This document shows positions 24,190-31,590 of a stretch of DNA of 37,730 nt, piece by piece. How positions within the stretch are numbered: the stretch's first letter is position 1; each line of letters begins with the position of its first letter. A program made the position numbers and the translations under genes. Below the pieces are notes generated by a model. The model did no database searches. It was given only the letters and a program-made list of their open reading frames with translations, and had not been told where the DNA came from. The DNA is taken from NCBI GenBank assembly GCA_017609385.1, contig JAFCEA010000004.1, forward strand, positions 1-37,730. Reading direction: 5' to 3'. This stretch comes from Candidatus Woesearchaeota archaeon. Its GTDB lineage: Archaea > Nanobdellota > Nanobdellia > Woesearchaeales > CG1-02-33-12.

Positions 24190-25674
24190 TTACTTTAATG
24201 GTTTTAGGCCAAGCCCTTTTAGTGATTTTATTGTTTCTTCCTCTTTAACACTTTGTGATATATTTGCAATTAATGCCAGGTTTTTCTTTAGACCTATGTT
24301 TGTTCCTTCTGGAGTTTCAACAGGGCATAGTCTTCCTAAGTGGGTGCTGTGAAGTTCTCTTGCCTCAAAATTTTCCTGGGTTGCTGATAAGGGGCTCACA
24401 ACTCTTTGTAAGTGAGATATCATATCAAGGAAATTTAGGCGTTGTATCCTCTGGCTTACACCCTTTCTTCCCCCAACCCAGTTTCCTGTTGCCATTGAGG
24501 AATAAATTCTTGATGTCAACAACTTCTCTCTTATAATCACCTTTATAGACGGGAACTTACCTCTTTTTACAATTCTCTGAAAATTGTATAAGAGGTCATT
24601 TATCAATATATTAAGATTAACTCTTATCAGGTCTGCCAATAAGTCACCACTCATCTTGACTTTTTTGTTCATGTAATGATCCTTGTCATCAACTTTTATT
24701 TCTCCCCTAGAAACACGTATGAACTTCTTTATCATCTTGCATAAGTTATAGGCTTTTTGTAGCCTGTCTTTTTTGTCAATACCTATGTGGGGCATAAGAT
24801 ATTTATCTATAATTTCCTTTGTTCTCTCAATCCTTATATCCTTTGATTGTGTTATGCCTGATTTTTTTGCAATATAATCAATTGCATCTTCCTGTGTTTT
24901 TATATCAACACATCCATATAGATTTACAAACATTTCATCATAATTATTTTCTGAAACAGCTTTCATTATTTCTTCATCCTTCATAAGACCAAGTGCCTTA
25001 ATTACAATAACAATAGGTATTCTCTTGATTCTTGTAAAACTTAAATAGATTATTCCATCTTTCATCCTCTCAATCGTGTGAGGTATCTTGAAAGAGCCCC
25101 TCTCTGAAAAGAGTTTTCCAACATATTCACTAGGGCCTGTTTTTGTTCTTTCAACCAGAAGCCTATTTGATGCTAAATCCTCTATATTAACAAGCACTTT
25201 CTCACTTCCATTTATTATAAAATAACCGCCAGGGTCATCAGGGTCTTCTTCAGCATCTATTAATGCTTCTTTATCTAGTTTATTAAGATGACAGTATTTT
25301 GACTTAAGCATGATTGGAAGATTACCAATCTCTGTCTTTATGGACTCTCTTTTTTGCCCATTAATATGTGCAGATACCTCAACAAACATTGGGGCAGCAT
25401 AGGTTATTTTCCTTAGTCTTGCCTCTGATGGGAATATATCCCTTTTTGAGCCATCTGCTTCAGTTATCTCTGGCTTGGTAATCCATATTTTGTCAAACCT
25501 TATTTTATATGTATCAACATTAGGCGGTATAATTGTTGGCTCTACCTCTTTATTTTCATCAAGAATCTTTTGAAGTTCAAAATCCACAAAATTATTAAAG
25601 GACTCAATATCAGACCTAATAATGCTGTGTTCTTGAAAATATTTTTGTATTAATAATTTAGATGTTTCATCCAT
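24190..25674 (-). CDS. rpoB2: RNA polymerase subunit B'' (N-terminal half of B)
   Basis: A 494-residue protrusion/lobe/fork half of subunit B. Diagnostic stretches are DDPGGYFIINGSEKVLVNIEDLASNR and LSATQENFEARELHSTHLGRLCPVETPEGTNIG, the fork region ending in the EGxNIGL turn, where the split occurs. It overlaps RpoH by 8 bases, which fits the archaeal operon order H-B''-B'-A'-A''. Confidence 0.97.
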   Translation of the reverse strand: MDETSKLLIQKYFQEHSIIRSDIESFNNFVDFELQKILDENKEVEPTIIPPNVDTYKIRFDKIWITKPEITEADGSKRDIFPSEARLRKITYAAPMFVEVSAHINGQKRESIKTEIGNLPIMLKSKYCHLNKLDKEALIDAEEDPDDPGGYFIINGSEKVLVNIEDLASNRLLVERTKTGPSEYVGKLFSERGSFKIPHTIERMKDGIIYLSFTRIKRIPIVIVIKALGLMKDEEIMKAVSENNYDEMFVNLYGCVDIKTQEDAIDYIAKKSGITQSKDIRIERTKEIIDKYLMPHIGIDKKDRLQKAYNLCKMIKKFIRVSRGEIKVDDKDHYMNKKVKMSGDLLADLIRVNLNILINDLLYNFQRIVKRGKFPSIKVIIREKLLTSRIYSSMATGNWVGGRKGVSQRIQRLNFLDMISHLQRVVSPLSATQENFEARELHSTHLGRLCPVETPEGTNIGLKKNLALIANISQSVKEEETIKSLKGLGLKPLK

Positions 25675-25906
25675 TTATAACAACCCTATAATATATGGAT
25701 TTGCCTGCTGTTGGACTATCCCTTATTATTTTTATAACATCACCTAGCTTTACATTAAATCTTTCAATTGCAGGGTCTGTTGAAACTATCTTTGGCAGCT
25801 CATTCAGTGAGAGGTTATATTCTTCAAGCAATTCCTGAATTTCTTTTTTAGTTAGTTTAGAATGTTCGGGGACAAGCATATGCTTTTTAACATTAATATT
25901 TTTCAT
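25667..25906 (-). CDS. rpoH: RNA polymerase subunit H (Rpo5)
   Basis: A 79-residue protein equivalent to the C-terminal domain of eukaryotic RPB5. Motifs are HMLVPEHSKLTKKEIQELLEEYN and LPKIVSTDPAIERFNVKLGDVIKI, ending GKSIYYRVV. It opens the polymerase operon and follows tRNA-Lys by 26 bases. Only a weak AGGAT ribosome binding site and no clear TATA box lie in that gap, so the operon may be read through from the tRNA promoter. Confidence 0.95.
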   Translation of the reverse strand: MKNINVKKHMLVPEHSKLTKKEIQELLEEYNLSLNELPKIVSTDPAIERFNVKLGDVIKIIRDSPTAGKSIYYRVVING

Positions 25907-25932
25907 TTAGTTTATCCTCGCTTTTAAGGTTA

Positions 25933-26022
25933 TGGGCCGGACGAGATTCGGACTCGCGACCACCTGATTACTTTCAACCTTTGTTAAAAGTCAGATGCTC
26001 TACCAGGCTGAGCTACCGGCCC
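25933..26022 (-). tRNA. tRNA-Lys(TTT) with a 16-base anticodon-loop intron
   Basis: Acceptor GGGCCGG/CCGGCCC, discriminator A, D-stem GCTC/GAGC, anticodon stem TCTGA/TCAGG, anticodon TTT. The intron (25969-25984) is at 37/38 with a strict bulge-helix-bulge: exon CTTT pairs with intron AAAG, bulges TAA and TAA. The T-loop is TCCGAAT, with C where U55 (pseudouridine) is expected. Unlike tRNA-Asp just upstream, its T-loop is not interrupted. Confidence 0.92.
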
Positions 26023-26032
26023 AAAGATGCAA

Positions 26033-26055
26033 AAACCAGAACAAAATTCTGGTTT
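26033..26055 (-). terminator. perfect hairpin between tRNA-Asp and tRNA-Lys
   Basis: AAACCAGAA / TTCTGGTTT form a 9-bp stem with a 5-base loop, followed on the minus strand by only a short T-run. It could terminate or mark processing after tRNA-Asp. Archaeal termination rarely needs hairpins, so a role in tRNA processing is equally possible. Confidence 0.35.
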
Positions 26056-26061
26056 AAGCAA

Positions 26062-26154
26062 CGCCCTGGCCGGGATTTTCAGTATTAAATGCCTTTGAAC
26101 CCGAGTCGAAGCCTCGACAGGGCTTCATGATAAGCCGAACTACACCACCAGGGC
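26062..26154 (-). tRNA. tRNA-Asp(GTC) with an 18-base intron in the T-loop
   Basis: Acceptor GCCCTGG/CCAGGGC, G73, anticodon stem AAGCC/GGCTT with loop CTGTCGA (GTC), T-stem TCGGG/CCCGG. The T-loop is split after TTCAAA (26094) and resumes with T at 26075. The mature tRNA is 75 bases. The intron position is the same (59/60) as in tRNA-Glu, tRNA-Ser(GGA) and tRNA-Pro. Confidence 0.9.
26076..26093 (-). other. minimal T-loop intron (59/60) of tRNA-Asp
   Basis: Only 18 bases. Exon TTCA pairs with intron TGAA; 3-base bulges AAG and AAT hold the cut sites; the rest is an 11-base loop, so this is a bulge-helix-loop form without the inner helix. It shows the smallest form that keeps the docking helix. 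Confidence 0.8.
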
Positions 26155-26361
26155 ATTATAGTCCTTAATAAAGGGCATAAATCCTTCTTAAATCTTAAAA
26201 AGCCTTATTCGGCCTGTAAAAGACTAGAGAAAGATTATACCATCATGGGTTTCTGTCCCTTTTTTCATATATAAAGCTTTCGCAGGGAGTTAATTGTTTT
26301 TTGTATTTTCTCCTTTTTAGTTCAAAGATATATTTCCAAATAAAGTTGAAAAGAATAAACA

Positions 26362-26484
26362 TCCCCGCTGCCGGATTCGAACCAGCAACCTTTCGGTAAC
26401 AGCTGTCTGCATTTCATCCATTCTCACGCGAGATAGTCGGGCAGAATCTACAGCCGAACGCTCTAGCCGTTGAGCTAAGCGGGG
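26362..26484 (-). tRNA. tRNA-Tyr(GTA) with a 50-base anticodon-loop intron
   Basis: Acceptor CCCCGCT/AGCGGGG with the C1-G72 pair typical of archaeal tyrosine tRNAs, discriminator A, anticodon stem TTCGG/CCGAA, anticodon GTA at 26449-26451, normal T-loop TTCGAAT. The intron spans about 26398-26447. Pairing between TCTGC and GCAGA and between GCTGT and ACAGC is visible at its ends, but a strict 3-4-3 motif is not. The boundaries are fixed mainly by the cloverleaf. Confidence 0.9.
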
Positions 26485-26508
26485 CCTAAACAGGTGTGAA
26501 CTAATTTA

Positions 26509-26516
26509 TTTATATA
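26509..26516 (-). promoter_or_regulatory. TATA box of tRNA-Tyr
   Basis: TATATAAA on the minus strand with an AAAAGC BRE-like stretch before it, 25-32 bases upstream of the tRNA-Tyr 5' end. It is one of the clearest promoters in the window. Confidence 0.7.
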
Positions 26517-26541
26517 GCTTTTGTTTTTAAATAAGAAATAA

Positions 26542-27984
26542 TTACTTAATTGAAAGGCCTACACTGTTTGAGTGTGTAATAACATCCTTTCCCTTTTCAT
26601 CCTCATACTTGATAACTGCTGGTGGAAGCTTAAACTTTCCCAATATGCCAAGCTTTGATTTTATCTTATAGGTTATTATTCTTTCTTCATACTTTTCAAG
26701 AATAGGAATATTCCACTTGATAAGATTACCCTTTTTCTCATGTGATACAATCTTATCTGGCTTAAGTGTTCCTATCTGGAATTCCTTTTGTATATCTGCA
26801 ATATTTGGAACACGGTCTATTATTGTAACATTCTTAATTGGTTTTGGTGTTCTGTTCCTCACATTCATCATAACCTTCATCTCTGTTATTCCCCCCTCTT
26901 TTGTACTCAAAATCATGGCCTGCTTTTTCACTACTATTAGGCTCCTGAATATAAAATACAATATTGTTAAAATTATTGCAGCAGTTATAACCCCTACCAA
27001 CAGTCTAAAGTTTTTAACAACCATTATTTCTGTTTTTGCACCAGGTCTTAGGTCAACATCCAATGCCCTGTATCTTTTTCCATCCTCTTTTAAAACATAT
27101 GTTTTTGGATTTGTTGATGTTACAATGTCCTCAAAGAATCCCATCTCTATCTTGAGAGTTTCCTGCTTTCTTATATTTCCATCATTTGTGTAAGTTATCT
27201 TTTTCTCTGTTTTCAGGAATGATTTTTCTAATTCTGATGACTTTATAATATCTGAGTAAGCTATTATTTCAACAGGTATGTTTTCTATTGTCCTAATGCT
27301 CTCACCATTGACATAAAGATTTAATGTTACTGTATCTTTTTTTGGTGGCTCCATAGGATCAAATGAATATGTTACAATAATTGTTTTTTCTTCTAAAGGT
27401 CCAAGTGATGTTGCTGTTTCCTTGTTTATAACAATACTTGACAGCTTTATTTTCATGTCTGTGATGTTAAGTATGTTTCTATTTCTCAGATCAATCATTA
27501 TCCTGATAGTTTCTCTAGGGTCTATTTTATCAGGGATATCAACCTTAGCTGTTACTGTTGGCGGATAATCTCCTGCAAGCTTACCTGATTTTAAATAAAT
27601 CGGAATATATATTTTTTCTAACAGATTTGTTTTAACTGATTTTACTGTAACCGGGATCCTATAAAGGCTTGGTGGCATCTCAGAAACAGGCATTATCAAA
27701 ACCCTGATTTTCCTTGTTATTCCCTCACTTATAATTACAGAAGAATCCTTTGGTGGTAATATTTGTATACTCCATTTTGGATTAATGCCAAAACTTATTT
27801 TAAAATTGTCATTAAAATTTTGATTATTTTTTATGGAAATATAGACTTCTGCTGGCTCCCTATAAACTACCTTATCCTTAACAGCTTCATAATTTACTGA
27901 AAATTCTGATAATGCAGAAACAAAGGATATAGTTAACAAAGACACAACAACTAACAAGAAAAATGCTTTTTTAGGCCACTTCAT
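26542..27984 (-). CDS. membrane-anchored beta-sandwich protein (NEW3/DUF11-like)
   Basis: A 480-residue protein of unknown function. Residues 7-25 are a signal peptide or anchor (AFFLLVVVSLLTISFVSALS). Residues 27-320 look like two or three Ig-like beta-sandwich domains of the NEW3/CARDB kind (YREPAEVYISIKNN; IDPRETIRIMIDLRN). A hydrophobic helix at about 329-350 follows, then about 125 residues resembling a DUF11-type repeat (NVTIIDRVPN; WNIPILEKYEERIITYKIK). Surface attachment or envelope assembly is an inference. It sits alone between tRNA-Tyr and tRNA-Pro. Confidence 0.75.
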   Translation of the reverse strand: MKWPKKAFFLLVVVSLLTISFVSALSEFSVNYEAVKDKVVYREPAEVYISIKNNQNFNDNFKISFGINPKWSIQILPPKDSSVIISEGITRKIRVLIMPVSEMPPSLYRIPVTVKSVKTNLLEKIYIPIYLKSGKLAGDYPPTVTAKVDIPDKIDPRETIRIMIDLRNRNILNITDMKIKLSSIVINKETATSLGPLEEKTIIVTYSFDPMEPPKKDTVTLNLYVNGESIRTIENIPVEIIAYSDIIKSSELEKSFLKTEKKITYTNDGNIRKQETLKIEMGFFEDIVTSTNPKTYVLKEDGKRYRALDVDLRPGAKTEIMVVKNFRLLVGVITAAIILTILYFIFRSLIVVKKQAMILSTKEGGITEMKVMMNVRNRTPKPIKNVTIIDRVPNIADIQKEFQIGTLKPDKIVSHEKKGNLIKWNIPILEKYEERIITYKIKSKLGILGKFKLPPAVIKYEDEKGKDVITHSNSVGLSIK

Positions 27985-28050
27985 TCACTACCACCACTTA
28001 TATTAAATTGGGTATTTATATATAAATGTTTCTAAATTATAAAACTAGTA

Positions 28051-28115
28051 TGTGCGAACGAAGTGAGCGTGTCTGACTTTATGCCTGACCTTCGTGCCAG
28101 CTTAGCAAGAAGCTG
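28051..28115 (-). repeat. free-standing copy of the tRNA T-loop intron element
   Basis: Directly after the 3' end of tRNA-Pro. Over 64 bases it aligns with the first part of the tRNA-Glu intron at roughly 75% identity by eye: CAGCTtcTTGCTaAGCTG, GGCACG, GCATAAAG, then CGCTCACTTCGTTCGC. The last part is identical over 28054-28069 to 5633-5648 in tRNA-Ser. The central hairpin is no longer fully complementary, so this copy seems to be decaying. It is not inside a recognisable tRNA. Confidence 0.7.
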
Positions 28116-28117
28116 TA

Positions 28118-28294
28118 TGGGGCCGCCGAGACTTCCGAAAATGGTTGCGAGCGAAGCGAGCTCGGTGGGCTTGCTGTTAGGCAATGCCCGCCCTTGCGTA
28201 TCAAATGAGCGTAACCATTTGTTTGAACTCGGGTTACCAGCGTTCCAGGATAACACCCCGGGCTGGAATGATAGCCAAACTACACTACGGCCCC
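28118..28294 (-). tRNA. tRNA-Pro(GGG) with two introns (anticodon loop and T-loop)
   Basis: Acceptor GGGGCCG/CGGCCCC, discriminator A, anticodon stem CCAGC/GCTGG, T-stem CCGAG/CTCGG. Intron 1 (28243-28255, 13 bases) is at 37/38 with exon CCGG pairing with intron CTGG and bulges GGT and AAC. Intron 2 (28132-28221, 90 bases) is in the T-loop. The spliced anticodon loop reads CCGGGGC: anticodon GGG, but C at position 33 instead of the near-universal U. Its 5' end is 2 bases after the rad50 stop codon, so it may be cut out of the rad50 transcript. Confidence 0.9.
28132..28221 (-). other. T-loop intron (59/60) of tRNA-Pro
   Basis: It opens with the same 31 bases as the tRNA-Ser(GGA) intron (28194-28224 here). 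The inner helix AAATGGTT/AACCATTT is perfect. The 4-base docking helix is imperfect here (exon TTCA against CGGA). The middle hairpin is different (GGGC-a-TTGC / GCAA-GCCC), followed by CTCGCTTCGCTCGC. Modules are thus exchanged between introns. Confidence 0.8.
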
Positions 28295-28296
28295 AA

Positions 28297-30765
28297 TTAA
28301 AAAACCTTACTAACATGCTCGCTCTTGGTTACTCTTAATATATTATCAACAAAACTCTCTATCTTGCTTTCATGGCTGACTGTTATTATCTGCTTTATAT
28401 TTAACTGGTCAAGCACATCTTTCATCTTATCAAGCTGGTCTGTTGAAAATCCATCTGTTGGCTCATCCAGAATTATGATATCCTTTGTTTTTATTCCCCC
28501 AATTAAATCATTTATTACCCTATTGAGGGCAAGCCTGTAAGCTAAGGCACATGATGTTCTCTCACCACCGCTAAGATATTCAATGCTTGTTTCATAATCA
28601 TTCTGCTCTATTATTGGCGTAAACTCATCATCAAGTCTTACACCAATGGTCTCTTCCTCCATAAGAATATTAAACCAGTTTTGGAAGAATTCATTAAACT
28701 CTTGGTAAACCCTTAGCATAATCTGCCTTTCCATCATTGACATAAGCTTTATAAAATATTCATCAAGCCAGTTCCTCATTTGTTTTAGATGGTTAATTTT
28801 TTCCTTGATTCTTAATTTTTCATCAATTTCTTTTTCCAATCCTTTAATTGCTTTATTAATGCCTTCTGCTTCCTTTTCAAGCTGTGCTTTTTTTATTGCT
28901 AAAAGTGTTTCATCTGAGATTGCCTTCTCAAGCTCTTGTTTTATTATTTTGTAGTTTTGCTCAATTCCTTCAAATCTCTTTATCTTATCATCTAGCTCTA
29001 TTTTCAAATTGTTTATCTCTCCAACATCTTTTTTTAATAATGCAATGTTCTTTAAAATCTCTTCCCTACTTTTATTTTTTTCATCCATAAGATTTATTAG
29101 GTTCTGCCTTTCATTTAACATAGTGTTGGATTTATGAATTTTTTTAAGTAAATCTTTTGATTCAGAAATCTTATTTTTTATTTTATCTAAATCTTTTGAA
29201 TTTATAAAATCAAGCTCTTTCTTAATCTTCTCCTCATCTAAACTTAACCTATTAAGCAACTTTTGTTTTTCAATAATCTCTTTTCCCAGTTGCCCAAACC
29301 TTTCTATTTCAATCTTTAATCTATCAGTGGTTTTTTCTTTTTGCAGCAGGCTCTCTAGCTCTGCATTTAAATCTTTAAGCTCATCAATAACTTTCTTTTT
29401 TCTTTTATTTTCTTGCTTTAAGGTTTCAACATAATCTTTTATTTTTTTATCTTCAAGATCATTAATGTATTTTTTGTGTTCTGATGATAATTTCTGTGAG
29501 CATATAGGACATTTATCTGATTTTAAGATGTCTTTTTTTATTTTTTCGGATTTTTCTTTATTGACTTCATTTTCTTTAATTATTAAACTTATTTTTTTAA
29601 TCTCCTCTTCTTTTTCAACAATTTCTTTCTTAAGATCTTCTTTTTTGTGGATATCATGCTGAAGCTGGTCAAACATATTTTTCTTTATAATAATCTTTTT
29701 TGACTCTTCTGATTTTGTTAATATTCCTTCTTCTAGTTCTTTTTTTCTTCTTTGCAATGACTTATTTTTTTCAGTCAGTTCAACTTTCCTCTGCATTAAG
29801 TAATTATATTCTTCCTCTTTCTTTATTATTAATTTTTCCACTTCTGATTCATTTTCTTTTATTGGTTTTATCTCAAATTTCTCTATTTTTGTATTGAACT
29901 CTTTTATGCTTTTATCCAGAACTTCTATATTTTCTTTGTAATTTTGTACTAACATAACCTTTTCTTTAAGTCTTGTGTTTGCTATTTCCTCTTTTTTCCT
30001 TAAATCATTTAATTCATTAATCCTTTTTTCCAGTTGGTTTATACTTTCTTTCTTTTCCTTAACAACAGATTCCGCTGCCTTTATCTTTGGTTTTATCTCA
30101 TCTACTTTTGTTATCACATTCCTTAACTCATTTTCTCTTTCCTTTTTCTGTATTTTTTTTTCTTCAAGGTCAGCAATCATCCCATTAAATTCCTTTGTTT
30201 TCTCTCTTATTTCCCTTATTATGATTTGACTGTTTTCCCTGATTCTTTTGTATTTGTCAATCTGAAAAACTCTTCTTAAAGTGTCAAGCCTGTAATCTTT
30301 GTCATCTAACAATATCTGTTTCATCTCTTCCTGTGGCGTATAAACAGTATACCTGTAAATCAATGATTTGGTCTTTGTAACAAGTTCTTTGGGATAACCC
30401 AAAAGGTCAAGAATTTTTGATTTTAATTCAACAGCAGTTCCCTCTGTTTTTTTGTTATTTATTATTATAAACCCAGAGTCCTGTCTTACATCACCTCTTT
30501 TCCTTTTTAATGTTCTTTTTATTATTATATCTTTATTGTCAAGACTAAATTTAAGTTCAACAGAACCCTTGTTTTTGCCGTTTCTTAAAAGAGAATTACC
30601 AGACAAAGACCTCATTATGCCAAAAAGTGCAAATTCTATGGCTAGTAGTATGGTTGATTTTCCGCTACCTATATCACCACTTAAAAGAACAGAGCCACGT
30701 GGAAAATTTATGGTTTGGTTGAGATAGCTTCTTATGTTCTCAAGCTTCACATATTTTATTATCAT
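28297..30765 (-). CDS. rad50: Rad50-like SMC ATPase of double-strand break repair
   Basis: An 822-residue ABC/SMC protein. Walker A is GDIGSGKST (residues 30-38), the Q-loop is in YTVYTPQEEMKQ, two long coiled-coil arms follow, and the zinc hook CPIC (Cys419, Cys422) lies in the middle. The signature is YLSGGERTSCALAYRLAL and Walker B IIILDEPTDGF, then the H-loop TVSHE. It tethers DNA ends with Mre11, which is not encoded nearby. I prefer ATG 30765 to 30771 because it lies about 28 bases from the TATA-like element (30790-30797), fitting a leaderless transcript and the usual MIIK start. Confidence 0.94.
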   Translation of the reverse strand: MIIKYVKLENIRSYLNQTINFPRGSVLLSGDIGSGKSTILLAIEFALFGIMRSLSGNSLLRNGKNKGSVELKFSLDNKDIIIKRTLKRKRGDVRQDSGFIIINNKKTEGTAVELKSKILDLLGYPKELVTKTKSLIYRYTVYTPQEEMKQILLDDKDYRLDTLRRVFQIDKYKRIRENSQIIIREIREKTKEFNGMIADLEEKKIQKKERENELRNVITKVDEIKPKIKAAESVVKEKKESINQLEKRINELNDLRKKEEIANTRLKEKVMLVQNYKENIEVLDKSIKEFNTKIEKFEIKPIKENESEVEKLIIKKEEEYNYLMQRKVELTEKNKSLQRRKKELEEGILTKSEESKKIIIKKNMFDQLQHDIHKKEDLKKEIVEKEEEIKKISLIIKENEVNKEKSEKIKKDILKSDKCPICSQKLSSEHKKYINDLEDKKIKDYVETLKQENKRKKKVIDELKDLNAELESLLQKEKTTDRLKIEIERFGQLGKEIIEKQKLLNRLSLDEEKIKKELDFINSKDLDKIKNKISESKDLLKKIHKSNTMLNERQNLINLMDEKNKSREEILKNIALLKKDVGEINNLKIELDDKIKRFEGIEQNYKIIKQELEKAISDETLLAIKKAQLEKEAEGINKAIKGLEKEIDEKLRIKEKINHLKQMRNWLDEYFIKLMSMMERQIMLRVYQEFNEFFQNWFNILMEEETIGVRLDDEFTPIIEQNDYETSIEYLSGGERTSCALAYRLALNRVINDLIGGIKTKDIIILDEPTDGFSTDQLDKMKDVLDQLNIKQIITVSHESKIESFVDNILRVTKSEHVSKVF

Positions 30766-30779
30766 ACACATAAAAAATA

Positions 30780-30870
30780 TTTCCCAAGTTTTTATATTTA
30801 ATTAAACTAAAAACCATATATTATAAAAATCACCACTACTAAATAGAAAAATATTTAAATAGAGGATAGT
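30780..30870. promoter_or_regulatory. divergent promoter region of rad50 and the island, duplicated downstream
   Basis: It holds a TATA box for rad50 (minus, about 30790-30797) and AAATATTTAAAT (about 30848-30860) for the gene at 30922. The whole stretch reappears at 33318-33400, starting exactly at the shared TTTCCC. Confidence 0.6.
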
Positions 30871-30921
30871 TCCTTTACCAATAGGAAAATACAGCACTAC
30901 TAACGCAGCTAGGAGAATAAA

Positions 30922-31119
30922 ATGGATACAAGTCAAATAGAAAGAATAGTTGATGGTGAAATTATGTATGTCAATAAACATAAGGAAGGTGCAGATATAA
31001 TAATCAAAACAATGAACTCAAAGTTTAAAGTAATTCACTGTGGGAAAGATAAGTCTCAATTTTATAATAAAATAAAACCTAGGCAACATCTTATTTATAC
31101 AAAATCTTATTTATATTGA
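30922..31119 (+). CDS. small protein, paralogue of the one at 33749
   Basis: A 65-residue protein of unknown function (IERIVDGEIMYVNKHKEG, then SKFKVIHCGKDKSQFYNK). The predicted structure is mostly beta strands with no membrane segment. It aligns along its length with the 76-residue protein at 33749: IExIxxGEI, VIH, FxNKxI and IYxK are shared. AGGAG (30911-30915) lies 6 bases before the ATG. It is the first gene of the accessory island, followed by the peptide precursor, which has its own promoter. Confidence 0.65.
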   Translation: MDTSQIERIVDGEIMYVNKHKEGADIIIKTMNSKFKVIHCGKDKSQFYNKIKPRQHLIYTKSYLY

Positions 31120-31163
31120 GAGGAGAGAACTATGTGTTGTCAATAGTAAAAATCAACACAAGC

Positions 31164-31171
31164 TTTATATA
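31164..31171 (+). promoter_or_regulatory. TATA box of the peptide precursor gene
   Basis: TTTATATA after AGC, in a 112-base gap. It predicts a start near 31192 and a leader of about 40 bases with GGGGT (31219-31223) before the ATG at 31232. The precursor can therefore be expressed on its own. Confidence 0.6.
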
Positions 31172-31231
31172 CTTCAATGTTTATTAGTATAATATTAGTT
31201 ACTAAACTAAAAAAATATGGGGTAAAATAAA

Positions 31232-31486
31232 ATGGCAAGCCAAGTATTAGAAGAAAAGTTAAGTTCTGTTCCAGAAAAGGAACAAAAAGATGGAACATAC
31301 CAGCCACCAGATGAATATATGGGTTGTCCAAAAAAAACATACGCAGGACAACCGAAACTAGAGCATGAGAAAACTATGAATGTAATTAATGAAGCAATGG
31401 TCAATGCAGATACAATTGAACTTACACCAACACGAAGATTAGGGCTTGATGCCTGTGGCTGTACAGGAAACGGTTCTTGTAGATGA
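31232..31486 (+). CDS. probable RiPP precursor peptide with a Cys-rich C-terminal core
   Basis: An 84-residue peptide encoded 104 bases before a radical SAM/SPASM enzyme. Residues 1-70 are a charged leader-like region (MASQVLEEKLSSVPEKEQ...) with one Cys at 32. The C-terminus GLDACGCTGNGSCR is short, rich in Gly and Cys (Cys75, Cys77, Cys83) and ends at the last Cys-Arg. This leader-plus-core layout next to an SPASM enzyme is what Cys-rich peptides cross-linked through thioethers look like. The chemistry is inferred. No known precursor family is recognised, and no protease or exporter is adjacent. Confidence 0.75.
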   Translation: MASQVLEEKLSSVPEKEQKDGTYQPPDEYMGCPKKTYAGQPKLEHEKTMNVINEAMVNADTIELTPTRRLGLDACGCTGNGSCR

Positions 31487-31505
31487 AACTCTTAATCTTT
31501 TTGTA

Positions 31506-31548
31506 TGAAGTGCTGAATACGCGGAGGCGTGTGTTTTCATTCACTTCA
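31506..31548 (+). promoter_or_regulatory. bulged hairpin between precursor and maturase genes
   Basis: TGAAGTG (31506-31512) pairs with CACTTCA (31542-31548). Inside, ATACGC pairs with GCGTGT (one G-U) around the loop GGAG. Such a stem after a precursor gene could protect the short mRNA or reduce read-through into the enzyme gene. Confidence 0.5.
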
Positions 31549-31590
31549 ACTTTGTTATCAAGAATATAAGGAAATTATTGAGAGAGAAGT

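Noticed and set aside
28051..28221. GCGAGCGAAGCGAGC-like strings as a CRISPR or REP array
   Set aside because: No regular spacing or unique spacers; the strings are single modules inside tRNA introns.
28032..28338. Open frames on both strands over tRNA-Pro
   Set aside because: Same cause: tRNA plus intron sequence. The frames overlap the rad50 end and show no family pattern.
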